Shown here piece after piece: positions 25,459 through 36,543 of a stretch of 64,000 nucleotides of DNA. The translations under genes and the position numbers were made by a program. Below the pieces are notes generated by a model. That model had not been told where the DNA came from. It searched no databases and saw only the letters and a list, made by a program, of their open reading frames with translations. Each line of letters begins with the position of its first letter. The first letter of the stretch is position 1. This stretch comes from Nymphaea colorata (Eukaryota > Streptophyta > Magnoliopsida > Nymphaeales > Nymphaeaceae), in NCBI RefSeq assembly GCF_008831285.2, contig NC_045138.2:4619205-4683204 (forward strand), written 5' to 3'.

Positions 25459-26655
25459 ATGCAATGCAAAGTAATCTTTTGTTATCAATTTAATTTTGTT
25501 CAACTTTCCTTTTATCCTCTTCTTTACTGGATGTCAAAATTCAACATGTCTCAATTTCTTCTTTTTCCTTGGAAGTCTCTCCAAAAAGCATTTGTCAAAC
25601 AAGCAGTCGGTGAAATGGAACCTATGACAATACCCGAGTCAGAGTTACCAAAATTTACTCAGATTCAGAAAGAAGAACATCCATCATCCATGGTTAATGA
25701 TCCAATCGAAGAGATTAATATTGAAACCAGCAAAGACCCTCAAATCATTCAAATTGGTACTAGTTTGTCAGTAGACGAGAGGAAAATACTGGTGGACTTT
25801 CTTATAAGTAACCAAGAAGCATTTGCTTGGACTTATGAAGATATGTCGGGATTAGACCCCCAGTTGGTTGAACATCGTTTGCCTTTAAATCCTAATTGAA
25901 AGCCAGTTAAGCAAAAGTTGTGCAAGCTTGATCCTCGACTAGAAGGACCAGTAAAAGAAGGATTATAAGACCTACTAAGGGCAAATTTGATTCGTGCCAT
26001 TGACTACCCCGAGTGGTTGGCTCATATCATTGTTGTCCCCAAGAAAAATGGTAAAGTCAGATTATGCATCGACTTTCGAGACCTGAACAAAGGCACACCA
26101 AAAGATGATTATCCACTTCCAAACATCGATCTATTGGTTGATAGTACCGCATGACACGCAACGTTCTCTTTTATGGATGGATATTCGGGCTATAACCAAA
26201 TCAAATTAGTAGTCAATGATCAACCTAAGACCGCTTTTACTACACTTTGGGGCACTTTCTGTTATACGGTGATGCCGTTTGGGTTGAAAAACGCTGGAGC
26301 AACTTATCAAAGAGCTATGGCCGCTACCTTCCATGACCAAATACACAAAATCATGGATGCATATATCGATGACATACTGATTAAATCTAAAGCAAGAGAA
26401 GACCACATTGAAACTCTCGCCCAAGTATTTGAGAGACTCTTACAGTACAAGCTTCATTTGAATCCTCAAAAATGTGTGTTTGGGGTTGAATCGGACAAAC
26501 TTTTGTGTTCATGGTCAATAAACGGGGGATCGAGATGGATCTTACCAAAGCTAAAGCCATCATCGATATGCCTCCACCTACCAATATCAAGGAGTTGCGA
26601 AGCTTGCAAGGATGAATCCAATCCATCAGATGATTCATTTCTGATCTGGCCATGA
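25459..26655 (+). pseudogene. Reverse transcriptase of the Tat-like element, with stops
   Basis: The usual LTR-retrotransposon RT blocks appear in order: VPKKNGKVRLCIDFRDLN (about 26037-26090), FMDGYSGYNQIKL with the first catalytic Asp (about 26170), FCYTVMPFGLKNAGATYQRA, and YIDDILIKS at 26362 with the catalytic Asp pair. In-frame stops lie at 25897, 25966 and 26152, and the frame changes near 26500-26650. It would copy element RNA into DNA in an intact element but cannot here. Confidence 0.9.
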
Positions 26656-27080
26656 GATGCGAACCATTCAACCAGCTGCTGAGGAAAGGTGTCAGGTTTA
26701 CAAGGGGTTTTGAATGCCAACAGTCATTCGAAATGATCAAAAAATACCTTCTAAATCCGTCAATTTTAGAACCACCAGTCTTGGGTAGACTATTGTTGCT
26801 TTACATCACAGTGAATGAGTCAGCATGTGGCGGCTTTTTGGCACAATATGAGGAAGGAAGTCGCATCGAGCATGCAATCTATTACATTAGCAAGACTTTT
26901 GTCCAGTACGAAAAGAAGTACTCTCCAATAGAGAAAACTTGTCTGGCATTGGTTTGGATGTGTTAGAAGTTGAGACATTATTTATTAGCTTGTAAGGTCA
27001 AGATCCTCTCCAAGCTAAATCCTCTCAAGTATATCTTAGAACAACCATTCCTTAATGGGCGTATCGCCAAATGGTAGGTT
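26652..27080 (+). pseudogene. First RNase H domain of the Tat-like element
   Basis: After RT, the frame reads LLLYITVNESACGGFLAQ, AIYYISKTF and YEKKYSPIEKTCLALVW, the typical Ty3/gypsy RNase H pattern, followed after a stop at 26964 by LRHYLLACK and ILSKLNPLKYILEQP. A further stop lies near 27076. The frame differs from that of RT upstream. Confidence 0.8.
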
Positions 27081-27083
27081 CTG

Positions 27084-27774
27084 TTGATGCAATATGATCA
27101 TGAATATTTGTCTCAAAAGTCAATCAAAGGACAAGCAATTGCGAATCAGCTAGCAGACTTCCTTCAGTACGAAGAAATCAGAACAAATGATGAGTTTCCA
27201 GATGAACATATACTAAGATTTGAAACAGTTTCGATATGGAAGATGTACTTTGATGGGTCCAGAAATGTGATGGGAGCAGGCATAGGCATTTTACTCATCA
27301 CTTCGAAAAACGAAATGATCCCGTACTCTTTGAAACTTGATTTTCCATGTACCCATAACATAACTGAATATGAAGTCCTCATACAAGGACTTCGTTCTTT
27401 GTTGAGTTTTCAAGTGAAAAGAGTGCATGCCTTCGGCGACTCTCGGTTTATTATAAACCAAGTGAATGGAGAATGGCAAGTCAAAGACGAAAATTTGGTG
27501 CCATATCAAGAAATTGTTACCTCCTTAATCCGTCAATTTGAAGAAGTACAACTGGCTCACGTAAAGAGAGAAGGTAACCCCTATTGCGGATGGCCTCGCG
27601 AGCTTAGGGTGCACTATCACCTTTCGAACCAATGAAGCAATCTGTTATTTTGATATTGAAAGATTGGAATGCTCTGCTTTTGAAACGACGACGCATGTCT
27701 ATCATATCCAAGAGGGGAATATGCCTTGGTACCATGACATCAAAAGGTACATTGAAAGTGGATAATTCCCGGCA
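27084..27774 (+). pseudogene. Second (archaeal-type) RNase H, then truncation
   Basis: A second RNase H-like domain begins at about 27237 with WKMYFDGSRNVMGAGIGILL, then NITEYEVLIQGL and FGDSRFIINQVNGEW, so the D-E-D catalytic residues can be seen. Dual RNase H is diagnostic of Tat-lineage elements. The open frame ends at 27635. Degraded sequence continues to WYHDIKRYIESG near 27730, where integrase would follow, but homology stops at about 27775 against a minus-strand Copia element. Integrase, chromodomain and 3-prime LTR are absent. Confidence 0.8.
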
Positions 27775-28245
27775 GACCTCAGAAGTATTGTAATCAAACT
27801 TAATTTCAGGCTTCAAAATACTCATTACATAACTGGACGGGTGACCTAACCTGGAGTGCCAATGCTCCTCTTCATCTTTATTTCTACTGGAAGCAAGAGC
27901 CATATTCACGCGATTCAAGTAATAGAGTCCATGAAATTCAGTCCCTTCACCAATCGTCGCCCCCATGGTCCGATCCTGAAACACAACCTTTGAAGGCGAG
28001 AAGATCACATAGCAATTGTAAGCTTTTGTAATTTTGCTTACAGACATAAGATTAGAGGCTAATTCCGGCATATATAAAGCATCAATCGAACTTTCTTTTT
28101 CAAAAAACTGCATTTCTCCTTTACCACAAACCTTAATTTTTCCACCATTAGCAATAGTAACTGGTTTAATGTCGACACTATCTTTAATATTAGATATTAT
28201 ACTTTTAAAACCAGTCATATTATCTGATGCACCAGAACCATCCAA
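27775..28245 (-). pseudogene. Copia protease and GAG-pre-integrase remnant
   Basis: On the minus strand the frame reads GSGASDNMTGFKS, corresponding to the Copia protease motif DSGASDHMTG, and later EEHWHSRLGHPSSYVMSIL, the GAG-pre-integrase signature. The catalytic Asp position appears altered (D-G-S-G in place of D-S-G). The frame is shifted from the upstream gag frame at about 28215-28245. Copia homology ends near the first Cys (TSEVC) at 27775, so integrase, RT and RNase H are missing. Confidence 0.8.
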
Positions 28246-29273
28246 GAATTTTCATCTAAATGTGAAAGGAAACTGCATGTACCTGGTCCGTCGTTGGTGT
28301 CCGTGGTGGCTAGGGTTGCAGTGTTTTGTTTTATAAAACCTTGCAACAGTTGTGATAGTTTTTCCATCGTCACTGGAGTTCCAGTTTCCTCATGAAAGGC
28401 TTGTGCTGCTCTGTTTGTCTTTACCATAGGACCCTGTTTTTTGTTAAGCTTCCAACATTTCTCCCGTGTGTGATTGTCCTTCTTGCAATAGGTACAGAAA
28501 AACTTCTTTCTCCCTTTGAAATCAGAGTTAGAAGATGTACCAATGTCTTTTTGTTTTGAAATCATAGCGGCTTGAGAGTCATCATCATTATTATTCAAAG
28601 GATTCATGACACGACGACGACATTCTTCACGCATGATGATAGAACATATTGTGTTTAACTTAGGAAGATCAGCATTCATAAGTACCTGGCTACGAAGTTG
28701 TTCGTATTTTGGCCTAAGACCAGCCAACATTTGAAAGATTTTATCGCTTTCTCTATTCTTCGGAAGAGTTGCTGCATCGGTGGCTGCTGGTGTATAAGAG
28801 TCCCATTCATCCCAAAGTGCACGTAACTGTCCAAGATATTCAGTATACGACATGTTTCCTTGCTTTAAATTATTGATTTCTTGAGTAATCTGATATCTTC
28901 TGGCAACATTGTATTGCTGACTAAAAAGATCGTGAGCAGCTTCCCATATTTCCTTTGCCGTTTCCAAAAAATAAAAACTTCGAGCAATCTTTGTGTCCAT
29001 AGAATTTAGAAGCCATGACATAACTGTATGATCGTTTGATTCCCACTCTTCTAGCTTCGGATCTTATTCTGGTGGCTTTGGTTTACTAACAGTTACATGA
29101 CCAAATTTTGCCTTTCCACTGAGGAAAAGTTTAGCAGACTTGGCCCATGTTAGGTAGTTGAACCCATTTAAAGGTTCGGTGGTAATTTTGAGGGCTCGGT
29201 TAGCACTTTCAAGCACGTTCGTTTGCTGATGGTAGGTTGCATTGTTGCTTCCTGAAGTTCCGCCTTCGGCCAT
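28215..29273 (-). pseudogene. Copia gag (UBN2-type) with one internal stop
   Basis: It starts at the Met near 29273 with LNGFNYLTWAKSAKLFLSGK, followed by a stop codon at 29064-29066, then continues in the same frame with SWLLNSMDTKIARSF, TAKEIWEAAHDLFSQ and LRALWDEWD. A zinc knuckle CTYCKKDNHTREKC (Cx2Cx4Hx4C) lies near 28490. The domain order is that of plant Ty1/copia Gag. One stop plus the frameshift into protease make it non-functional, yet it looks better preserved than the neighbouring Ty3/gypsy pol. Confidence 0.85.
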
Positions 29274-29873
29274 GGAGAAAAGATTGATAAAAGATTCTTC
29301 GCTCCTCTCCGCCTCGGGGATGGTGGTGCTTCAAACCCTGATGTGTGTTAAAGAGACGAGGCAGACGGATGAGGCCTCAACAAAGATCACCACACAAAAG
29401 GGGTTGAAGGAGAAAAGGGGCACAACTCCCGCCCAATCACTCAGAGAACCGATGCAGCAATGGGGTCGTTGGCGTAACGACGATGAGCCATCTCGCATGG
29501 ATGCCGATGCAGTAACGACGACGAGCCCTCTCGCATGGATGCTGATGCAGCAACCAACGCCGAGCTCTTCTCGCGTGGACGCTGATGCAGCGACTAACGC
29601 CAAGCCCTTCTCCCATGGACGCTGAAAAGAACCAACTGCAATGATGACGAGCCCGCACCAAGACACCACGAGCTCCTATCTCACCACGAGCAAAAACAGA
29701 GAGCCTCGCCGGCAGTCGTTGATTTAGGCAAGAAAAAGATAGATCAGTGACAGCCACTTCTTCTCCTTGAACCAGAACAGATCAGCAACGGCCACTTCTT
29801 CTCCTTGAACCAGAACAGAGGACGATCCTCAAGAAATTCCTCGTAAAGGAGAGACCATTCGAAAGGAACCTCT

Positions 29874-30235
29874 CTCTGATACCATAAAAAAAAGAAGAAT
29901 ATAAATACTAGAGACAATCATATATGTGGTTCGGCATTCAATTGCCTACGTCCATGGGAAGGAGGAGGGAGCTCTTATTGAATGAGAATATTTCCTGCTA
30001 CACTCGTTACATGGTAGAGCATCATTTTTATAGTGAGTGTAGATACCATTACAAGGTATGAAACTTTGGTAAGTAATAAGGAGGGAAGGAAATCAATAAA
30101 GATGGAAACCACTGAAATGGTAACCATCAAAGTTGGGAAGCCAGCACCAAAGAAACGTCTCCAAGGCAGCATCGACATCCTCATGAATTGGGTTTCCCAG
30201 TACAGAGTCTCCTTCCTTCTATTAACCGCTTAACA
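29874..30235 (-). mobile_element. 5-prime LTR and primer site of the truncated Copia element
   Basis: On the minus strand the LTR starts TGTTAAGCGGTTAAT at 30235 and runs about 350 bp to a T-rich end near 29886. TGGTATCAGAGAGAGG follows, a tRNA-Met primer site. The gag Met lies about 600 bp beyond, separated by a GC-richer leader (29280-29860). Its 3-prime partner is absent because the element is cut off at 27775. Confidence 0.75.
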
Positions 30236-30506
30236 GGCACTCATTTAAAAATACTCATATCTGGTGGGGCACTTATATATAATACAAGGATAAATTTTTA
30301 AAGATGCTCATTTAAAAAATAAAGAAATTTAAGAAACTGGTGTGGGCAACGGTAGCTCTGCACTGTCTAGGCATCAACATCCACATCCCAACCACATAGA
30401 TATTGCACAAGAAATAAAAATAAAAATGTCAAATAGCAATTGAATGATGATACCGTAATCAATATTCCAACCTGTTGTGCTTCAATTTTGTAGGCAAGAA
30501 AATTAC

Positions 30507-31059
30507 CTTGGAAACAATCAAGTGAAAGTAAGTACCCTGGTGTGTATCCATGTTGCCATCTTGATACACTAAGAGACAAATTTGCTGCAGGTAAAAATGC
30601 CCAGTTAGGAGCAAAAAAAAAAAAAAACAAAACTTAAGTTTTACTAACTGCCAGAAAATGCCAATAAAAGCTAGAAAGTCATCAGTATAAGTATTACCGA
30701 CCACACATGCAATCTGTTAGTGTAGATGGTGTTGCTGAAGCTTTCACTGACAGATATGTCTACCATCAGTATATGTCCACTTATCTTGTCAACAAACTCT
30801 GAAACTTTAATGACAGTTCCAAACCGTCGGTAAATTAACAAGGCAACTTTTACTGATGGTTTCGCCACATTAGTAAATAACTTGCACAATATAATGACCA
30901 GGGTAAAGCATTGTACTTAATTCAGGAGAATTTTACCTGCTGGTCAGCAAGTAGAGACACCTTAGCTATAAGCCATCTATCGTTGGTCTGATCGAATCCG
31001 TCAATCCTTTCGTAGAGCAGGCTTGGAGACCCATTAGCAATAAAGACAGATTTTTTTTT
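30507..31059 (-). pseudogene. Two-exon fragment of an unidentified plant gene
   Basis: On the minus strand, an exon at 31059-30937 (123 bp) is preceded by TGTCCAG and followed by GTAAAA. It encodes 41 residues including SPSLLYERIDGFDQTNDRWL and VSLLADQQ. A second exon at 30584-30507 (78 bp), preceded by ACCTGCAG and followed by GTAATT, encodes QICLLVYQDGNMD through HLIVSK. Both are in one phase and bounded by GT-AG. The ~350-bp intron contains transposon-like phrases (ACCGTCGG, TACTGATGG). A decayed inverted copy lies at 60880-61370. I do not recognise the protein. It may be a captured or duplicated host gene piece. Confidence 0.5.
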
Positions 31060-31254
31060 CTGGACATAGAAGAATAATTGGTAAGATTACAGCAATTCAT
31101 GGGCACATGATCACTAACTCAGTCACAATCCAATAATGAGGATGCAATACCACGTTGCTGCTCTTTACCGTGATGATCCTTAACATCTTTAAGTGGCTCA
31201 CTCATTTTTTCGAGCAGTTGAGGCAAATCTGATGCATCCAAATCTTTGGCATGA

Positions 31255-32220
31255 CAGTTTTGTTATCTCTTTTAAAAATTGGATCTAAAATTGGATTGGA
31301 TTAAGGAATTGGATACAAAAAAGGATATGCATCTAGAGTTTGGATTTTGGATCTATGTTACATCTAATTTGGATCCAAGGCTCATATTTAGATCAAAGAG
31401 AGAGAAATTAATAAAATAAAGAGAATAAGATATTTTAAAAGATCAATAAAAAAAGAGGTACATGGATTAATAAAAAGAGAGATGGAGACATTTTAAGAGA
31501 AATTGAAGGGAGATAGAAGAGACAAAAAAAAAGTGAAATCCAAGAGAGTGGCATTAGCAATTAATAAAAGGAGTGGGAAAAAAAGGTTTTAAGAGAGATG
31601 GAAGAAAGAAAGCTAGAGATTAACAAAAGAAAAAAGAAAAAAAATATTTTCAAAGAGAAATCCAAGATAGAGAGAGAGTGTGTTGAATAATGGAGAGAGA
31701 AATAAAGATTTTAGGAGAGGAAATGAAGTGAGAGAAAGAATAGAAGATAGAGAAATCAAGAAGAAAGAGGAAGATTAATAAAACAGAACAGAAATAAATA
31801 AAGAGAGAGAGAGAGGGAAAGAGATAGGTGTGGTTAATAAAAGAGAGAAATAGTAAGAGAGAAATCAAAGGCAAATATATTAATAAAAGAAAGAGAAAAA
31901 GAGGAATTTTAAGAGAGAAATTGAAAAGACAAAGAGAGATCTAAGAAAAAGAGAAATTAATAACATTGACAGAAAAAACTATTTTATTGATAAATTAAAT
32001 GGAAAGGGAAGAGAGAGGGACACATACATGATAAAGAAAGAAACCTTTTAAGAGAGAGATAAAAGGAAGAGAGTGAGAGAGAGAAAGAAAGAGAGAGTGA
32101 AGGAAGGGCCCAAATCATGTGAGAAGGAAGAGATAGAAAAATAGGCAAGGAGGGTACCATGGACCAAGGCTTCAAGGACTTGATGAGGAGCTCAAAACTT
32201 GGCAACCTAACCTAAGGGCA
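31255..32220. repeat. AG-rich low-complexity stretch
   Basis: Nearly 1 kb of purine-rich sequence on the plus strand built from phrases such as AAGAGAGAGAAATTAATAAAA and AAGAGAGATGGA, repeated irregularly. The opposite-strand open frames (31650-31874, 31984-32205) are low-complexity leucine/serine/phenylalanine runs caused by the composition. No gene is supported. Confidence 0.7.
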
Positions 32221-32287
32221 GTCCCTAATTAAACCTCCCAACTACATCATGAGTCCCTTAACTTCTTTGCCTATGGGTCCACTTAGG

Positions 32288-32912
32288 TATGGCTGGGTGT
32301 GGGGTCGACTACTTGGTACTTGGCCCAACTTGGGCTCAAAAAAAATTTCCCGGGCCAGCTTGATAAGTTAGCGGGCCAGTTTGAGAAATTATCTGTCCAG
32401 CCTAGGTGCGCCTGACTAAGCTCGGTTATAATATTTTACTACGATTAATGATATTTATATATTATTTTATATTACAATAAAATAAGCTCGACCAGGCAGA
32501 GGCTGAGGCTGCAAGATGGTGAGAAGGCCGAAGCAGTGGCAATGAATCAGGCTTGGCCCGCCTCAGCCTAATAAAATATTAATTACTAATTTTAAATAAC
32601 TTTGATATTTATATATATATAATATAAATATTTTAATTTTTGTTTGCTAAAATTGAATTGGGCAGGGCTTAGGCCTCAGCCCAGGCATCGACTGTGTGCC
32701 GACTAGAGCCTGGCCATGGATGGCCTCTGAGTGTGTAGGCCAGTGACTGGCCACATGCTGTAGGCCAGTGACTGGCCACATGCAGCCCAGTAGTGTGCAG
32801 GCCGTAGCAAGTTTGTTTAATGCTGGTCGGGTTATTGGAATCAGGCAGGGCTTGGGCCTGGCCTGGGTTGTCAAATGGGAAAGGGTCGGCTCTGCCAATA
32901 ACCAACCCTAAG
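32288..32912. mobile_element. hAT-like non-autonomous element with an 8-bp target duplication
   Basis: The ends are TATGGCTGGGTG on the left and CAACCCTAAG on the right, weak terminal inverted repeats of the TAGGGNTGG type common in plant hAT MITEs. The flanks CACTTAGG (32280-32287) and CACGTAGG (32913-32920) match at 7 of 8 positions, consistent with the 8-bp duplication made by hAT transposases. The interior is rich in GGCCCG/GGGCC phrases and contains the 25-bp tandem repeat at 32735. No transposase frame is present. Confidence 0.55.
32735..32784. repeat. Two tandem 25-bp units, each with a near-palindrome
   Basis: GTAGGCCAGTGACTGGCCAC is repeated immediately with a 25-bp period. Each unit contains GGCCAGTGACTGGCC, a palindrome apart from its centre base. 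It lies within the hAT-like element. Confidence 0.8.
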
Positions 32913-33850
32913 CACGTAGGAGAAGAGGAAGGCAGTAGGTGGTGGTGGCGTCGACTGCATGCTGACTAGAGCCTGGTACGTGTAGTGATTTTGGACAGGA
33001 CATGCCAGTATCAAGACTGTTCAAATGCAGCCTGGTGGTGCACAGGCATTAGCTGTTCATTCAATGCTGGTGAGGCTTTTGGACAGGACATGCCAGTATC
33101 AAGACTCTGGCTTGGTGTGCAGCCAAAAGAGCCGGACCAGCTGGGCTGGAGCACCAGCTCGACAAGGGCAAGTCGGCCTGGCCATGCTTAATAGGAGGCG
33201 GCTACCAGCAAGGGACGACAGGTGGCTGGCAGCGGATGACCTTGTCAAGCCTGGTGGCTGCTAAGGAAGGGTGGTCTAAATAGAGAGAGAGAGAGAGAGA
33301 GAGAGGTAGTGGCCGGTAAGCGTAGGGCCAACGTTGGTGTGTGTGTGTGTGTCGGAGTGCCAAGTGGTAACAATCCAACCAACTTACAATTGGCTGGGGA
33401 CTTGTTCTCCGGTGCTCGAACTTGTCTTCTACACTGGGTTCTAGCAGGTCTTCCTCTGAAGACCAAACTACTGGTATTAGCCTTTGCGCGGGTGAGCAGG
33501 CATGGCTTGGGCAAGGACTGACGTGCACAAAGGAGCTTGCAGTGGTCGGCCGTGAGGAAATAGACAAACTTTGACCCGCATTTTTGGGAGGCTGGTGGTA
33601 GACTCCAACTTTGGGTGTAAATGATGGTGAAAGGAGAGAGATTGGCCAATGGACAGCGGTGTGCCCATGGTGGCACGCCGGTCCATAGCAGTGTGCAACG
33701 AAGGTGTGCGGTCACGGTGGGGGTGGTGGGGAGGCTGCAAGCTAGTGGTAGAGCAGCAGCGGCAGGTGGTGGAAGTGGAAGAAGGAGAAGGCCACTCATG
33801 AGAGCTGGCCGGTGGCATATGTGTGTGTGTGTAAGAGAGAGATAAAAAGT
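32913..33850. other. GC-richer stretch with small duplications, no gene recognised
   Basis: TTTTGGACAGGACATGCCAG occurs at 32989 and again at 33077. A GA microsatellite lies at about 33280-33304 and a TG run near 33337-33352. Long frames are open on both strands at once (33245-33799 minus, 33025-33264 plus), which reflects the base composition; none has a domain. Confidence 0.45.
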
Positions 33851-33854
33851 GCAT

Positions 33855-33970
33855 AAAATAACTAATATGTATGAGATAATAAATAGAGATGAGATAGCAA
33901 ATAAGTATGAGGTAACCTGTATGAGATAACAAATAGGTGTAAGATAACAACAATGTATAAGATAATGCTA
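33855..33970. repeat. Irregular short tandem repeat (ATGAGATAACAAATA-type)
   Basis: Phrases such as GTATGAGATAACAAATA and GATGAGATAGCAAATAAG recur about every 17-25 bp. No coding potential. Confidence 0.65.
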
Positions 33971-34077
33971 AAGTTGATATTTTTGGCAGGAGAAAAGGGT
34001 AGAGGTTCGGTAGAGGTTGTGTTTTCACCCATTGTGCATGCGTTGTGTTTTCCCCATTGTTGCACACAAGAAACTTG

Positions 34078-34182
34078 CATTCCCTGTTTAGGGACACAAA
34101 GATCAGTTTGTGCTAGACACGCTGAACATAGATTACCCTGTGTCTAGCACAGACTGATCTTCGTGTCCCTAAACAGGGAATG
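34078..34182. repeat. 105-bp near-perfect hairpin, 43-bp arms
   Basis: The left arm (34078-34120) starts CATTCCCTGTTTAGGGACAC and the right arm (34140-34182) is its reverse complement with two mismatches in 43 bases. The loop is about 19 nt. In RNA one mismatch would be a G-U wobble on either strand. The size and near-perfect pairing fit either a tiny foldback MITE or a young small-RNA precursor. It directly precedes the Copia leader at 34185. Confidence 0.75.
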
Positions 34183-34184
34183 TG

Positions 34185-35029
34185 AGAAGACAGTGGTCGC
34201 TAGTCGGCAGAAGGAGGCTGGAGCAGAGAGGTCGAGAATAAAGAAATCGGTCATTTGGGGTCCAACGGAAGAGGGGGCAGAGTTAATTTCTCCATGTAAA
34301 ATTCCTTACTCTTCCTGGTTTTTCTTAGTATTCTCTTGTTTATCGAGCAGAGCAAGTTCTGCTTACTGTCGTTCTGTCCGTCTTTCACAGACACAGTAAA
34401 AAAAAATGACATATTGTAGAAAACAAAGTCTTCCAAACCCAATCAATACTTTCATGCTTCATGCTTCAACTAACTTTAGCCTAGCATGCTTTATTTTCAG
34501 TAAATGCATCACAGCATGATACACTCATGATGCACAGACGACATACATGCATTCACAGGTAATATAATTTGCACAAGCACCACAGTAGTTGAAATTCACT
34601 TGCTGGAATTCGACAAGTATGGCTTTGATACCAATGTTGGGTTTTATGCAGCGGAATGGCAACCGTTCTCCTATCTTCGTCTGCGCAGCACTTTCATTAG
34701 TTGCATCGCCATGAGCCACAAAGCAGCAGCAACAACCACGGTTGATGATGAAGAGGAAGTGGATGAAGAGATGTAAATTTCCGGGTTTCCTTCTATAAGG
34801 CGCCGACTAGGGAAATCCAGCAGCTCCCACCTCACGTCGCCGGTGGGCTGACAGGTTTGCATCGATATATGTATGTGTATTTTCTTTGATTTTAAATTTG
34901 TAAAATTCATTGCACACATAAGTTTGCTTGTGTTGGACAGTCTTTTTTTGGACCTTGTCCTTTTATGGTTTACCTTTGGCCGATAACTTGAAAAAAAAAG
35001 ACAACCTTTTATATGAATCTTTCAGGTTT
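34185..35029 (-). mobile_element. Copia LTR, primer site and leader (minus), second family member
   Basis: On the minus strand an LTR ends CCCAACA just before TGGTATCAAAGCC near 34620-34635 (primer site with one change from TGGTATCAGAGCC). The LTR occupies about 34637-35025 and the leader about 34185-34620. The LTR and leader match both halves of the head-to-head structure at 57790-59450. No gag or pol is attached. Confidence 0.7.
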
Positions 35030-36543
35030 TTTTTAATTGTGCATTGGTCAGTACTGAAGTTTGTATTTTTTAAATTGTGAAATATAGTATACTTTATTAA
35101 ATATATACACATACTCATATTACATGTCATTCATTTTTATTTGATAACAAAAATTTAATATGAAGTCTCAACAGACTTACCTCTTTCATTTATTAATTAT
35201 TGAAAACATGCAGAATAAATATTTATGATATAATCAGCCGAGTTGCCGAGTCCACTCTCTGACCCCATAACCCAGTCTTCAACCTATCTGAGTCCGAGTC
35301 ACATGTTTACCAACTATGTTCTCTCCTTTTAGTTCCTATCGAAGGTAAGATGGAAAAATTTGGTTCTTTGCTCAGAAAAGGAGCAATGAAAAGTTTGTTA
35401 CTTCACCATGTTGAATTACTCAGTATAAACTGGGGAACAATGAAAGAGTAGGCAACATGCAAGCAGCCTCTTTGGGGTATGGGATGACTTTTTATGAAAC
35501 AAGACGAAGCAAAATCTCAAAACTATAAAGGGTATTTGGTTAGTTCGCATTTTAATCTATGTAGGCATGATGTGGTAAACGTTTGTTGGTGTGAGCATTT
35601 GTTGATGTGATGAAAGATCCACAGCAATAAGTTGATGTGATGAAAGATCCACAGCAATAAATATAGTTCATCAAACTAAGGATCTTAAATCAATCTAATA
35701 TATCTACAATTGAGATTCTCATTTTACTTCTTACGTTAGCAAAAGACTTTATCTAATTATGATTGGTGAGAAAGGTTCCATACTGAACTGATTTTCCAGC
35801 GAGTCCAAGCTGAACTCATCTTCCCCGATTTTACAATCTCCCATTGCTGGTATTTAGACCTCAAAAAAAAAAATACATGTAAATTTTTAGAAAAATTTCT
35901 GATGTAAAAAAAAATTGTTAAAAATTTTGAAACTATAATTCGGCCCCTAATGAAAAATTCTTGTCTCTACCCATAAGGATCTTAAATCAATCTAATATAT
36001 CTACAATTGAGATTCTCATTTTACTTCTTATGTTAGCAAAAGACTTGATCTAATTATGATTGGTGATTAAGGTCCCATACTCAACTGATTTTCCAGCGAG
36101 TCCAAGCTGAACTCGTCTTCCCCGATTTTACAATCTCCCATTGCTGGTATTTAGACCTCAAAAAAAAAAATACATGTAAATTTTTAGAAAAATTTCTGAT
36201 GTAAAACTTTTAGAAAAAAAATCTGTTAAAAATTTTGAGACCATAATTCCGCCCTTAATGAAAAATTCTTGTCCCTACCCATGCTTGTATCTTCGATGGC
36301 AACTAAGGGTGAACAACGAGCCGAGCAACTCGAGCTCGGCTCGTTAAAACTTGGCTTAAAATCGAGTTTGAGTTGGCTGTTTTAGTACACGAGCCGAGTT
36401 CAAGCTCGTATTTCAACTCTTCTTTTTAGTCGAGCCAAGTTTGACTTCACTGAACTTGGACTTTTAAGCTTGACTCGGCTCAAGTAAAAAGCAAATAGCA
36501 AAATGCAATTACTACATATTTTGTTTCTTCTGTTTTGAGTTCC

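Noticed and set aside
33245-33799. A 184-codon minus-strand open frame
   Set aside because: Overlapping frames on both strands are also open in this GC-rich, TG/GA microsatellite-bearing stretch. The peptide is leucine/proline/serine-rich without any motif, so composition explains it.
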